A DNA stretch of 64,000 nucleotides, taken from positions 1,426,001 to 1,490,000 of the forward strand of contig JAJFPB010000002.1 in the NCBI GenBank assembly GCA_020881915.1. Reading direction: 5' to 3'. Of the stretch, positions 35,022 through 45,201 are shown in pieces. Source of the DNA: Paramyrothecium sp. XJ0827 (lineage: Eukaryota > Ascomycota > Sordariomycetes > Hypocreales > Stachybotryaceae). Position 1 is the first letter of the stretch, and each line of letters starts with the position of its first letter. The translations under genes were made by a program, and so were the position numbers. The notes beneath the pieces were generated by a model. That model searched no databases. It was not told the origin of the DNA and was given only the letters and a program-made list of their open reading frames with translations.

Positions 35022-36525
35022 CCTAAGGTACGTTCAGGCACCCGCTAGCTGTGCCGCTTTGGGGTTACCAGCGCCCCCCGTAGCGACATGCCCTTGCAAA
35101 ACGTAGCTGAAATGGAGGGGCATGTGCAGGGGACTTGAGAGGACGCCAAGCCTGTTCGGCGCTGGACAGTCCAATGGTTGATAACTGGCACCATCCGCAC
35201 ACCAATCTTTATCATGTTGCCCAACACCAAGATACATCTCACCTTGAGATCGTGGAATACTTACCCTAGCGAATGACTTCGCTTTGTCTGTTTACCAAAA
35301 GTCCGAGCCAAACCAGCGATGGCCTTCGACGCGTGATCCCACATATTGAATAGCTATCATGTCATATCTAGTCCCTCGCTGCCGCGTTGAGTTGCTGCCG
35401 GGCCATCCCCTTAGCCACGGGACCACGAAGCCCACCTCCAGACCCCATCATGCTTACGTGCGAGGTATGGGGATCCCTACCACAAATCTTCGCTCAAAGA
35501 GGAAACCACAAGACATATCGTGCGTCCGATCAACGGCGGGACCTGCAGAGAGGCCAGCCAGGCTCCTACAAGGTAAATGCACTGTAGCTACTGTAAAGGT
35601 ATCGCAGCGACCGGACTGTGTCTTCCCTGCGACCCGCATCGAGGAACCAGTTGAACCACACTTAGAGGGCCTTTTCATCCCCACATGCGGATGGACCCAA
35701 GTCAGTTGTGAAAGCTTGTCTCGATTCCCTTTGGCCAGCCAGAGGGCAGCCTCCCGCCCGAATGGGAAATCCCGTGGGCACCTGGCGCAGCCGCTATTCG
35801 CTAGCCTCGTCCTCAGTGCTTTCCATCGCTCTAGCTCCTCCAGGACCCTTGGTGCATGAGCAGTCATCTCGGCATCATGGTAGACGATTGCAAATACTTG
35901 GACTCGTGCACCGATGCCTTATGCACTGTCTCACACCACGATTGATGTTCACGGCTTCGACCTTGCCATCACTGCGACCCTTCTCATTCTCACTCTCACG
36001 ACAAAAGTGCCCGAGGAGAGAAGACCACCGATACTACCGACTTCCGACATGGCCATCGTGATGGATCATATCAACATCATCTTCCAAGGGATCTCGCAAT
36101 GTTCTAGAGCCGTCAGGCTGCTGAACAGACCTGTAAATACGTGCTGCCCTTTACTAGAGTGGAAACCATCGGTCGATTGACGCATTTCCACCGCCGCCGA
36201 TAAGCGCTTGCAAGACATCCCGAACTCCTGTACTGGTCGTGGAGCCACATGAGGTCACAGCCTGAACCCGGAAAGGAGCGATTGTGCCCTGTCGTTTTGT
36301 TTGGCACGCAGACGCGAGGGCAGCTTGCCATCATCACTCAAGTCGCAGTTTCATCAGAGACAGTGCCGCTGGAAACCGGGTCAAATGAATCATGGAGAGA
36401 CGTGCCCCTTGAGGTGTTGGTCATAGACCTTCGGATGAGACTAGATCGTGAGGAGGTCGTTCTGGAATGATGATTTGGATCGCGGCGGTGGAACTCGGCT
36501 GCGGCCTGGAAGATCCCATACCAGC

Positions 36526-36532
36526 TATAAAT
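36526..36532 (+). promoter_or_regulatory. TATA box (TATAAAT) of the MFS gene
   Basis: A perfect TATAAAT lies 162 bp upstream of the MFS start codon, in the right orientation for it. Confidence 0.5.
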
Positions 36533-36693
36533 GAGCTGTATAAGCCACAGGCCATCATTCCTTTACCCCATATTATCAGCCCTACAGTCTCGGAAACATA
36601 TTTGGATTTAGACTGGCCAAGGGCGCTGTTGCTGAATACCAAAGCCTGGTCTCTGTAGTGCTTCTTGTGACGTTTTTCTTGACAGGCGACTAC

Positions 36694-38484
36694 ATGATGG
36701 CTTCGGAATCAGAAGGGTCACGACGAGACGACAGCACAATCGTCAACGATATTGTAGATTCCCGGCTACAGGATCTTGAGAAGCTTGGACGACAGCGTCC
36801 GGATGTCTTTTCCTCGACATGGATGGAGGTTGCTTTCGTGGGTTCGATGTTGGGTGCTCTCGCCATGGCGGTAAGTTCATTTACACTATGTTGCTTGATG
36901 CACACGACCGTATGCTGACAAGGAACAACGCACAGGATTACATTATTGGCGGCTTCCAAGTTGTTCTACCCGCACTCATAGGACCTCTCGACATTCCCGA
37001 ATCATCTCAGACTTGGCCTTCCGGAGTCCTCACACTCGTGGCCGGGGCATTTCTCTTTCCCCTGGGTCGCTTGGCTGACATGTACGGTGGCTACATTGTA
37101 TTCAATGGAGGCCTGGTCTGGTTCACGTTATGGAACATGATTACAGGATTCTCTAGGAGCTTTCCTATGCTTGTTTTCGGCCGAGCCATGGAGGGATTGG
37201 GAGCAGCTGCGTTTCTTCCAGCCGGCATCTCAGTGCTCGGGAAAATTTACCGACCAGGACCCAGGAAGAACCTTGTCTTCAGCTTGTACGGCGCCATTGC
37301 GCCTATGGGTTTTTTTCTTGGGATCATTACCGGTGGCATGGCACAAGACCTGATGACTTGGAGATGGTACTTTTGGCTCGGTGCTATTATCACCTCTCTT
37401 TGCACAGTGGGTACGCTGTTGACGGCACCAAAAGACTATAACGAGACACGCAAGATGGGCGTCCGAATGGACTGGCTGGGCGTGTGCACTACGGTTCCAG
37501 GCATGATGCTGGTTGTTTATGCCATTACTGATAGTACGCACGCGACTGGGGGGTGGAGGTCGCCACAAATTCTTGTCACATTCTTCTTGGGCCTCACGTT
37601 TCTCGCAGCTGCGGTCTATGTTGAAGGCTGGGTTGCTACGGCGCCATTGATTCCTGCCGACATTTTCCGGGTTCGATTTATGAAGCGTATGCTAGCATGC
37701 TTGTTCTTGATATGGGGAGTGTTTTCTCTTTTCCTCGTTTATTCCAACTTTTTGTGAGTACTGCATCGATTGCCCTGGCCCATGCGAACTCTGGTGCTAA
37801 TGTTGATACAGCATCGAACTTGTCATCGGACACCCAGCACTGCTCACAGCAGCTTGGTTTGCACCTTGGGCCGTCGGCGGGGTCATTTTATCAACTGCCA
37901 GTGGTCTTATCCTTCATATACTACCTGGCCGTGTGCTTCTTGTGATAACCATGGTTGCTAAAATATTGGCTGTCCTCTTGTTTGCGTTAATGCCACGGAA
38001 CCCCAACTATTGGGCTTGGGTTTTCCCAGCCATGGTCGCCGAATGCACATGTGTTGACGTTCTGTGGACCGTCAGTAACGTCTTTTTGACGACAAGCTTG
38101 CCACGAAACCGCCAAGGCCTCGCTGGCGCACTCATTAGCATTACGCTCTTCCTTGGCAGTGCTTTCTTCCTGGCCATTGCCGAGGTTGCGGTTGGACAGT
38201 TCAAGGCAAGGGGCATGGACTTGAAGGAGCAATATCAAGGGGTGTTCTGGATTGGGGTGGCCTTTGCTTCTATCGCATTGGTGATCAGTGTCTTCATAAA
38301 GCTGGGCAAAGCAGGCTGCACTTTGACCGTGGACGAGAAGCTGGAGCTGGAACCAGATTCGGATTCTGAGTTGCACAAGAAAGAAGCCGAGCGTACGATG
38401 GAGAGCATCGCTGCCATTTCGTTCCCCACACCAATCGAAGAGAAGCAAGAGTGGATAACAGTGACGGCCAAGGAACGGATTTGA
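36694..38484 (+). CDS. MFS transporter (drug:H+ antiporter-like)
   Basis: Major facilitator membrane transporter, 555 aa, probably 14 helices (DHA2-like). Exons are 36694-36870, 36936-37753 and 37812-38484; junctions give GALAMADYIIGGFQVVLPAL and LVYSNFFIELVIGHP, both in phase. The loop 2-3 motif A is present as GRLADMYGG and a second motif appears in FGRAMEGLGAAAFLPAGISVLG. The GAIAPMGFFLGIITGG stretch fits the antiporter motif C region. N- and C-termini are hydrophilic, with an acidic C-terminal tail. Two ATGs are adjacent (36694, 36697). The substrate cannot be told; aminotriazole/boron-type exporters (Atr1-like) are the closest impression. Confidence 0.92.
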
Positions 38485-38876
38485 TTGTGATATGAGGCAT
38501 GAATGACGGATTTACGAAAAGCCGACAATTCTTGAGCACGGTTGCACATTGCTTCTTGATATAGTCGATCCATATAATTATCCTCAAGACCCTTCCGCGG
38601 TTAGGGGCCGCCATCAACCACTTTTACATTTAATACAGTTATTGCTCCGAGGAATAAAATTATGAGAAAGGGAGACCAGAGGGTCGGGATGAAACCGAGT
38701 GTTCCAATGAATTTTGTTCTTATTTATCACATAGCCGTGGCTCGTCAAAGAAAAGAGATTAGCACTGATACAGCAAATATTATTCGGACTCACGAGGGTA
38801 AAAAGGAACAGTTTTCTGCTCCACAAAAGCCGCTACAGGATATAATACGTTTTAAGAGTCGCATTGACATCAACAA
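38485..38876. other. 3' region of the MFS gene
   Basis: AT-rich non-coding DNA between the MFS stop and the tRNA gene. Nothing else seen. Confidence 0.5.
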
Positions 38877-38962
38877 GCCCCGTTGGCTAAGTGGTATAGC
38901 GTGTCACTAGTACTCCCTCAGTGGCAATGACAAGATCACTGGTTCGATTCCAGTACGGGGCA
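38877..38962 (+). tRNA. tRNA-Thr (AGT anticodon) with a 14-nt intron
   Basis: All arms can be folded by hand. The acceptor stem GCCCCGT pairs with ACGGGGC (38955-38961), discriminator A38962. The D arm is GCT/AGC, and the anticodon stem TGTCA (38902-38906) pairs with TGACA (38928-38932). The loop reads CTAGTA, with anticodon AGT at 38909-38911, which reads Thr ACN codons after A34-to-I editing. The T stem ACTGG/CCAGT flanks TTCGATT. Internal promoters match: A box TGGCTAAGTGG and B box GGTTCGATTCC. The 14 bases 38913-38926 lie after position 37, the standard site of nuclear tRNA introns. The first intron base could be shifted by one. CCA is not encoded. Confidence 0.95.
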
Positions 38963-39321
38963 TGATGTCTTTCTTTTTGTTATCTGGCCAATTTTCGCTG
39001 CGTAAGCAGTCGAACAGTCTTGTTATGCCTACTAGACGATGTGGTGTATGTATGCATGGTTGGCATTTACTTCTGACTTTCTCTGCTGCCGGTGGGGACC
39101 GTTCTCTCGATTTTTTTGGTTTGTTATTTTCTTCTTTCTCATTCACAGGTCTGAAACTATGCAGTCGAGTTTACGGAAGGGATCATGAAGGGTCTGTGAA
39201 TTCAGAGATCTCAACGATCATGAACCAAAAAGGGTATCATTTCCAAGTCTCAATAAAGACAGGGACAAGTGTGCTACTTGACTAATGTACTTTACTCTTA
39301 CGTGACATCTCAGTTTCTTCG
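38963..39321. other. Intergenic region between the tRNA gene and the permease
   Basis: T-rich just after the tRNA (39110-39145), which can act as RNA polymerase III terminator. No gene seen. Confidence 0.5.
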
Positions 39322-41156
39322 TCAAAAGTCTTTCGACGGGCCGTGCGCGACTTTGCCGCCAGCCCCAGCCATTCGTTCCTCGTCAAAGTCTTGGCTGCCG
39401 CTGTCATACGCCACGCGGACATCATCGATTTCGTCACCAACCTCCATCCACCGGTCGCTCGTTGCAGGGATGGGGAAAAGCTTGCACAGCAGCCAGTACA
39501 TCCCCATGGACACACCCAGGCCGCAGAAGAAGTTGAGATTGTAGATGTACTGGGCGCCCTTGGGCACATCGGCGCCGACCGCGCCGGCGAATCCGACTAC
39601 ATTGATCAAGATACCGCCGATGTAGGCCGCATACGCGCGCCAGTGGAAGCCTCCCGTGAAATAGTAAGGGCCAGTCTTGCGCCCGTCGTACAGCTCCTTG
39701 ATTTCCAAGTAGCCTCGGCGGACGATGTAGTAGTCACAGATCATGACACCAGCAATGGAGCTGAGGAAGACGCTGTAGGCAGAAAGGTATGTGGTAAACT
39801 GGTTCGAGCTGGACAGCAGATTCCATGGGCACATTGCCAAACCAACGGCGGCGCAAATGTATCCACCGCGGCGGATATTGATGTACCGAGGCAGCAGCGC
39901 CGTCATATCAGTACCAGCGGAGACGGAGTTGGCAGCAATGTTGGTACCCAGCTGAGCTAGGGCAAAAGCCAGCGCAATGACGAAGACACCGAAACGTTGA
40001 CCAGAGCCTCCGTCGGTGATAAATCGGTCGAGGAGTAGAAGAGGATCCCAAACTGGCTCGCCATAGATGACACCTGATGCGGATGAAACAATAATGCCAA
40101 TGAAAGAGGTAAGGGCGAAGCCAATAGGAATCGTAAGCAGCTGCGACCAAAAGGCGTCCTTCGGCTTTCTGGCAAAACGGGAAAAGTCAGGGTCGTTGAC
40201 GATGAGGGTAGCGAAGTTGGCGATGGAAGACATGATGCCCTTCACCATCTCCCAAGCCAAGGCGCTGCCGCCAATTTGCGCGGGTTGTCGGACGATGGGC
40301 CCGATGCCTCCAGCGCGGACAACAGCCCAGATAAGGAACGCAATACCGGCGACCGGGACAAAGTAGGACTTGACGGTGAACAAGTGGCGGACCTTGTGGA
40401 CAGGGAACCAAATGGCCGGCAGAGACAGAAGCCAGAACAGGAAGAAGGAGACAAAGTCAGCGGTAGTTGTCGCGGAAGTGCTAAAGGTGTCAGGGATCCT
40501 ATTACGATCCCATGCCAGCCAGATGGAGCGAATCATGAGGTACACGCAGTGGCCGCCGATGTAAGCCTGGACTCCGTACCAGACACATGCCATTGCGGCG
40601 CGATTGAAGACGGGCCACAAGCTGCCCCAGATACCGAAGGACGAGCGGCCGACAACTGGGAAACCGATGTGGTAGACGGCGCCGATGCGACCTGTAAGGA
40701 CGATGAAGCAGCCGGCAATGGCGTAGCCGAACCAGACGCACAGCCAGGCCTGCCACCACGACAACCCAGCAACGATCATGGAAGAAGAAATCATCCACGT
40801 GTTGATGTTGAATGAATCAGCAATCCAGAAAGCGACGAAATTCCACGGCTAATTACTTCTCATTAGCAGAAATTCATTGGAGGATACGATACATTACTTA
40901 CTCCCCACTGGCGGCGCTCTTTCTCGACGGGTTTGAGATCATGGTTGGTGAGCTGTTGCGCAAAGCAAATCGGTTAGCATGCTCCCTACCGAATCGTATA
41001 GTACACATTGGATGAAATAACACGGAGAGACTTCTCAAACCATGTGTTATTCGGGGACATATTCATACGTACCATAAGCTGTGTGCTCGTGAGGCCAGGC
41101 TCGGCCTCGACGGCCAGCTTGTCGGCCCAGTACTTGAAGCGGGATGTGCTCGTCAT
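39322..41156 (-). CDS. NCS1-family nucleobase/allantoin-type permease
   Basis: Nucleobase:cation symporter-1 of the fungal Fur/uracil-allantoin permease type, a plasma-membrane importer, 553 aa. Exons are 41156-41073, 40952-40902 and 40848-39322; splicing gives TSTQLMLTNHDLKPVEKERRQW and then GPWNFVAFWIADSFNINTW, the classic NCS1 start. Landmarks include SWWQAWLCVWFGYAIAGCF, GRSSFGIWGSLWPVFNRAAMACVWYGVQ (substrate-site region), NFATLIVNDPDFSRFARKPKD and GTNIAANSVSAGTDMTALLPRYINIRRG. About 12 hydrophobic segments are visible, with a polar C-tail. The substrate (uracil, uridine, allantoin or other) cannot be decided from sequence. Upstream GATAAG motifs suggest nitrogen control. Confidence 0.94.
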
Positions 41157-41819
41157 TGCGACTAAGGTCGTCGGGAAGCCGTTAAAAACTTTTATGAGTA
41201 GTTTCTCTAGGCAATATCTCGCGACCTCGTTGGCTCGATGTATTGGAAGCAACCAGCATCCAACAATCCCCTTTAGTCAAGTTGAAGAGGAAGCAGCGCA
41301 GTCTTCTCTTTAACAGCGAACCGTCTGTCTCCTTGGAGATGTCCGATTTTTTCTAGCTCAAGTTCAAGTGCTCGGCTGGGGTCCGTGATTTAATAATGAA
41401 GTCGTGCTCGACTCAGCGGGGAAGAGGAATTCCACAATGACGTGCCGGTGTAGGTGGAAAATTGGGGTGACAGCTCCGCTGTTGGCAGCAGATCGCTGAT
41501 CGGTCTGGGTTTGGAGCGACCGTTTTCTTGGTAGCACAAGCCTGGCAAAGAGTTGGAGGTCCGGCGAGGGATGTGAGCGGCCGAGGTCACATTGGAGGAC
41601 GGGAGAAGCAACGATATTTATTTTGGTGATCTGCAGGCATAACTTGGTTCGTCTCCCCCTCCAGCGCCTCCACGTCGCACCCTGGTCCAGAGCCCCGGTA
41701 ACAGACGTAAATGGGCATGGTAATGTGCCACTAGGGGTTTGCCTTGGATCGCCTGCATATTTCTTCTATCTGGAGGTTGGCGCCGCGTATCCCAATTCCT
41801 TTGGAGCCCATGCGTCCCA

Positions 41820-42291
41820 GATAAGGTTGTGTGGCTGATGGAGAAGTTTGGAGATATGGTCTGCGGCAAGGCATGTGGATATGCCTTGACGAGATGCGCT
41901 TGGTTACTCACCTTGTGCCGAGCACCCTAGTGGAAAAGATAAGCAAGGGTTGGCTTTGGGGATAAGCGACAACGGCTCGATCTTGTCAAGCTTTCGAACC
42001 ATTTTCTCTCCGTCGAGACCAAGCAAGCCAAGGTACCCTTGAAGAGAGGTTTCGCACATTTGCCCCCACTCAGCGACAAGACCTGGGGACTGAATCATGC
42101 CGGGAGCCTGGGCGAACGGACCAGATACTGATAAGAACGACTGCCGGGCGTGCGAGGGAGCCAATTGTGATGCGCCGCGGCATCGGTAGTGTCAAGGGTA
42201 GAGCGTCCTCCTAGGAGATAAGCCAGCAGCCTAGGCGCGGCACCATGCAAGGCCAATGTACGGCCGTGTTTCCCCGCATGGGGAGGATAAG
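41820..42291 (+). promoter_or_regulatory. Five GATAAG motifs (AreA/NIT2-type sites) upstream of the NCS1 permease
   Basis: GATAAG starts at 41820, 41938, 41961, 42217 and 42286, all on the plus strand, 664-1135 bp upstream of the permease ATG. HGATAR is the known site for AreA/NIT2 GATA activators that switch on nitrogen-scavenging genes. Five copies in 472 bp is far above the chance rate for a 6-mer (about 0.12 per strand). Confidence 0.6.
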
Positions 42292-44273
42292 TCGCTGCAG
42301 CAGATACAGCAGAAAAAGGGTATTTCATTACTCGATCTCATCGAGTCAGCCATCTTAGCGCAAACCGTCCAACAATTGTCCGTACCTTCGCTATTCACGG
42401 TACCACGGATTGGATCAAACCCTTCGATAACAGATCTCTCGGCGCCATTTCCGACGACCCGAATTCTTCCTAGATCATTGATAATCTGGACCAACACAGG
42501 CGAATAACCCGCAGGCCTGCATGCATGTCCAACGGACCACGCGACCCGTCTTCTTCGAGACGTAATTGGTACCTGTCAACCACGCGACATCGGATCAACC
42601 CAAGTTCACCACATCACGCCATGCAGGAGAGATATCGGACATCAGCCGTCGCTAGCGACTTCTCGAGATGAGAATGAGAAGCGCACCAACTTGTTCCTCA
42701 GCATGGCTACACAATGTGGCTGGATACAGAATTGCTCTAATCCTAAGATGGCTCGTCGCCTATCTCGGTGACGATAACGAAGTGTACAGTGGGCGAGCTG
42801 CCTTGGACATATTACCCAAGATCCAGGACGGCGCCTTGGGCCCTTGCCCATCCACCACGTACCCAGACACCTACTGTACGACACGAATCTAGCCACGGAA
42901 CTTGCTCGGTAATACACTGTCCCACGATGATGGGCCGTTGCATCTTGCGTCAGTGGTGAAAGCCCCAGCGACAGCTACCTTGTGCGAGGGACGCGATGAG
43001 CCGCCCTCTAAGCTCGAGACCCGACGCACCGAGACACGGCCAGTGAGATCAGGTCTTGGGTCCTCCTGGAAATGACAGAGCCGGGTTAACAAGCACGCGA
43101 CTGAGCTAGGAATGACCGGCTGCCAGAACTATATTAAGAATCTAGGTACTCTCCCACGGCCATTACGACTAATTACATGCGTTTTCCCCCAAACCTATAC
43201 TGAGCAGAACTTGGTCTGCGGCCTGTGTTGCATTTTCGGGCTAGCTCTACAGCTTGCGAAGCATAACTTAACATCGGCCCGTGCAGACGACAGGGCAAGT
43301 GAGACCACTGTCTTGTCCCTAAGAATGAAGATTGATGACCATGCGAGCGACACGTGCCAGCAGCGAGCTGATTGGCCGAATCAATGTCTACCTATGGGAG
43401 TGAGGCGCATCTGCAATCGGTTCGGACAGTGGGCTAGATGGTGCCACAATCAAGTCTTCTTTGACATACTCCGATGGTATGTCGAAATTCCCTTCGAGAT
43501 CAACCAGCTCGGGGTAATTGATCGCATGGAGATTGGACTCCAAGGTGCCATTGAACCTTGGTTCCGTGAGAATATCGACCTCATTGTCCTCCCGCCTTAG
43601 TAAGCTCGTGCAATCCACAAGCCATCTGGTTTCCATGGGCTCACCATGTCTGCGATGGGGCTGCCTCAAATGTTAAAAGGACTGCGATACTGAATCCAAA
43701 GAGAGAAAGCAGAATTCTGCGTATTTGGATTGCAACATGCTCTCTTCTTCTGCCCCTGATTACCAGAGGGGGATACCATCTTTCTGCTACTGACTTGGAA
43801 CATGTATTGCAAGTAAAACTGTCCATGTCGTGTCCACGGTCCTATCTCTTCTGCTGCATCAAGTGAGAAACTGACACTGTAGCATAAGCGCTTCAACAAG
43901 ATAAATGGAGGCGACCCAGGGAATGCGCGGCTGGTGTCGAGAAGGGGCGGAACCTAAGCAAGATCCCACGAATCAACATTCATCTTAAGGATGCGGCCTG
44001 GAAGGTTCGCCAGGACGGCTTCACTTTGGTGGACAAGTCTATCAAGGAAAGACGATCGCATGTGGTCTGCCATCATCGCTTCCAATTCATTGTCATTTCT
44101 TTGCTACTGTATATGGCCCAACAAGCGGTTAGCAGTAAAAAATGCAAAGTGAACAATGGCTGAAACTTTACTAACACCAATCAATTTGCTGCAAGGAAAC
44201 GGAAGCTTCACGCCTCACCTCGAGGAATTTACATTAAATTACTCCTACGAGCCCACCCCTGGTGTCTTGTCAG

Positions 44274-44360
44274 GATCAAACACTGATATTACCGTATTGA
44301 TCACTGAATAGTATTGTGGCTAGTCTTTTTAGCGATCAAAACGACGATATTACTGTATTG
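44274..44360. repeat. Degenerate tandem duplication (about 60-bp period)
   Basis: GATCAAAnAC..GATATTACCGTATTG at 44274-44299 recurs with few changes as GATCAAAA..GATATTACTGTATTG at 44334-44360. Confidence 0.6.
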
Positions 44361-45201
44361 TCCCTTTCAAAATGCGGTGGGTTTGCATGGTAGGAGTATT
44401 CTGCAAGTATGAATAAAGTATCCTAAAAGCTTACAGCATGAGAAAAAGCTTTCATAACTTATTCCTTGTTTTTTTTGCATATGATACCATACAATACAGC
44501 TTTAAGGCCTCTGTTTTTCTATCCACCTCATGCAGAGTATTTACGACGCGGTGAATTGCGATGAAAACAAGCTTGAAGACATAGTCATGGCAGTATATCA
44601 GCAAGGAGGTGCATGTCTTGTGATTGGAGAGAATAAAAAGCCTGTCGATTCTTGGGTCAACCAATATGTCCCCCCAGCTATTTCAACGACTTCCTTCACG
44701 TCGTCCCCAAAACGGGTTGGGAAATATTTCTTTGAACCGTCTCCCAGTGGTTACCTGAAGCAGAAGTCTACAGGTGTACGAAACTGCCGGGAAAAATTGC
44801 TCTCCGAAACGTCCACTCTGTTCCGGCACCTTGAATCTAACGTCATGTTCATGGAAAGACAAGCCATCCAATCAAAAACCAGTTGTTGTTGAGAGCAAGG
44901 ACCGACCAGGAAGGACCCTGAAGACGCGTTTTGCTTTTGACGAGCGTGAAGAGGGAACCGCGAGCCCACTTTTCAGCTACGGCACCTCTTGGCTTACCGT
45001 AACGTGCTCCCCCTCCCCCCACCACAAAAACACCAGACACCACCAAACGAGCCCCTCCATCTAGCCGCAGGCTATAATTTTATCTGGTCAATATTTACAT
45101 CTCCGCCTATTCGGCCGTCCACCAGTTTGCAGGCAAACACGCGAAATCCGGTCTTCCACTGCCACACAGAAAAGCAACACGCCCTTCCTCGCTCGCCCAC
45201 C

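Larger units (their letters stand above)
34308..36693. promoter_or_regulatory. Long divergent regulator/transporter intergenic region
   Basis: Promoter region of the Zn2Cys6 gene (left) and the MFS gene (right). It contains a tandem 13-bp repeat at 34788-34813 (ACTTTGTCAGAG twice), an AGGTACC hairpin at 35005-35021, and a TATA box at 36526. Frames at 35.3-36.6 kb have no recognisable domain. Confidence 0.4.
41157..45201. other. Long gene-poor intergenic region
   Basis: Four kilobases between two divergent genes. The left part (to about 42.3 kb) carries the GATAAG cluster of the permease promoter. Between 42.5 and 45 kb there are short frames on both strands without domain. The 43.9-44.5 kb part is AT-rich and holds a degenerate ~60-bp duplication. 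The right end (44.9-45.2 kb) is the CT/CCA-rich leader of KAP114. Confidence 0.5.

Noticed and set aside
35359..35859. 166-codon open frame on the plus strand in the TF-MFS gap
   Set aside because: No motif, and a similar-length frame exists on the other strand; probably chance in GC-rich intergenic DNA.
32380..41156. Secondary-metabolite gene cluster
   Set aside because: A regulator and transporters are present, but no PKS, NRPS, terpene synthase, P450 or other tailoring enzyme is encoded in the interval or the neighbouring 10 kb.
43388..43669. Minus-strand frame with a fairly protein-like ending (IPSEYVKEDLIVAPSSPLSE)
   Set aside because: It cannot be extended upstream to a start with plausible splice sites and matches no family that I know. 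A gene fragment is possible but not supported.
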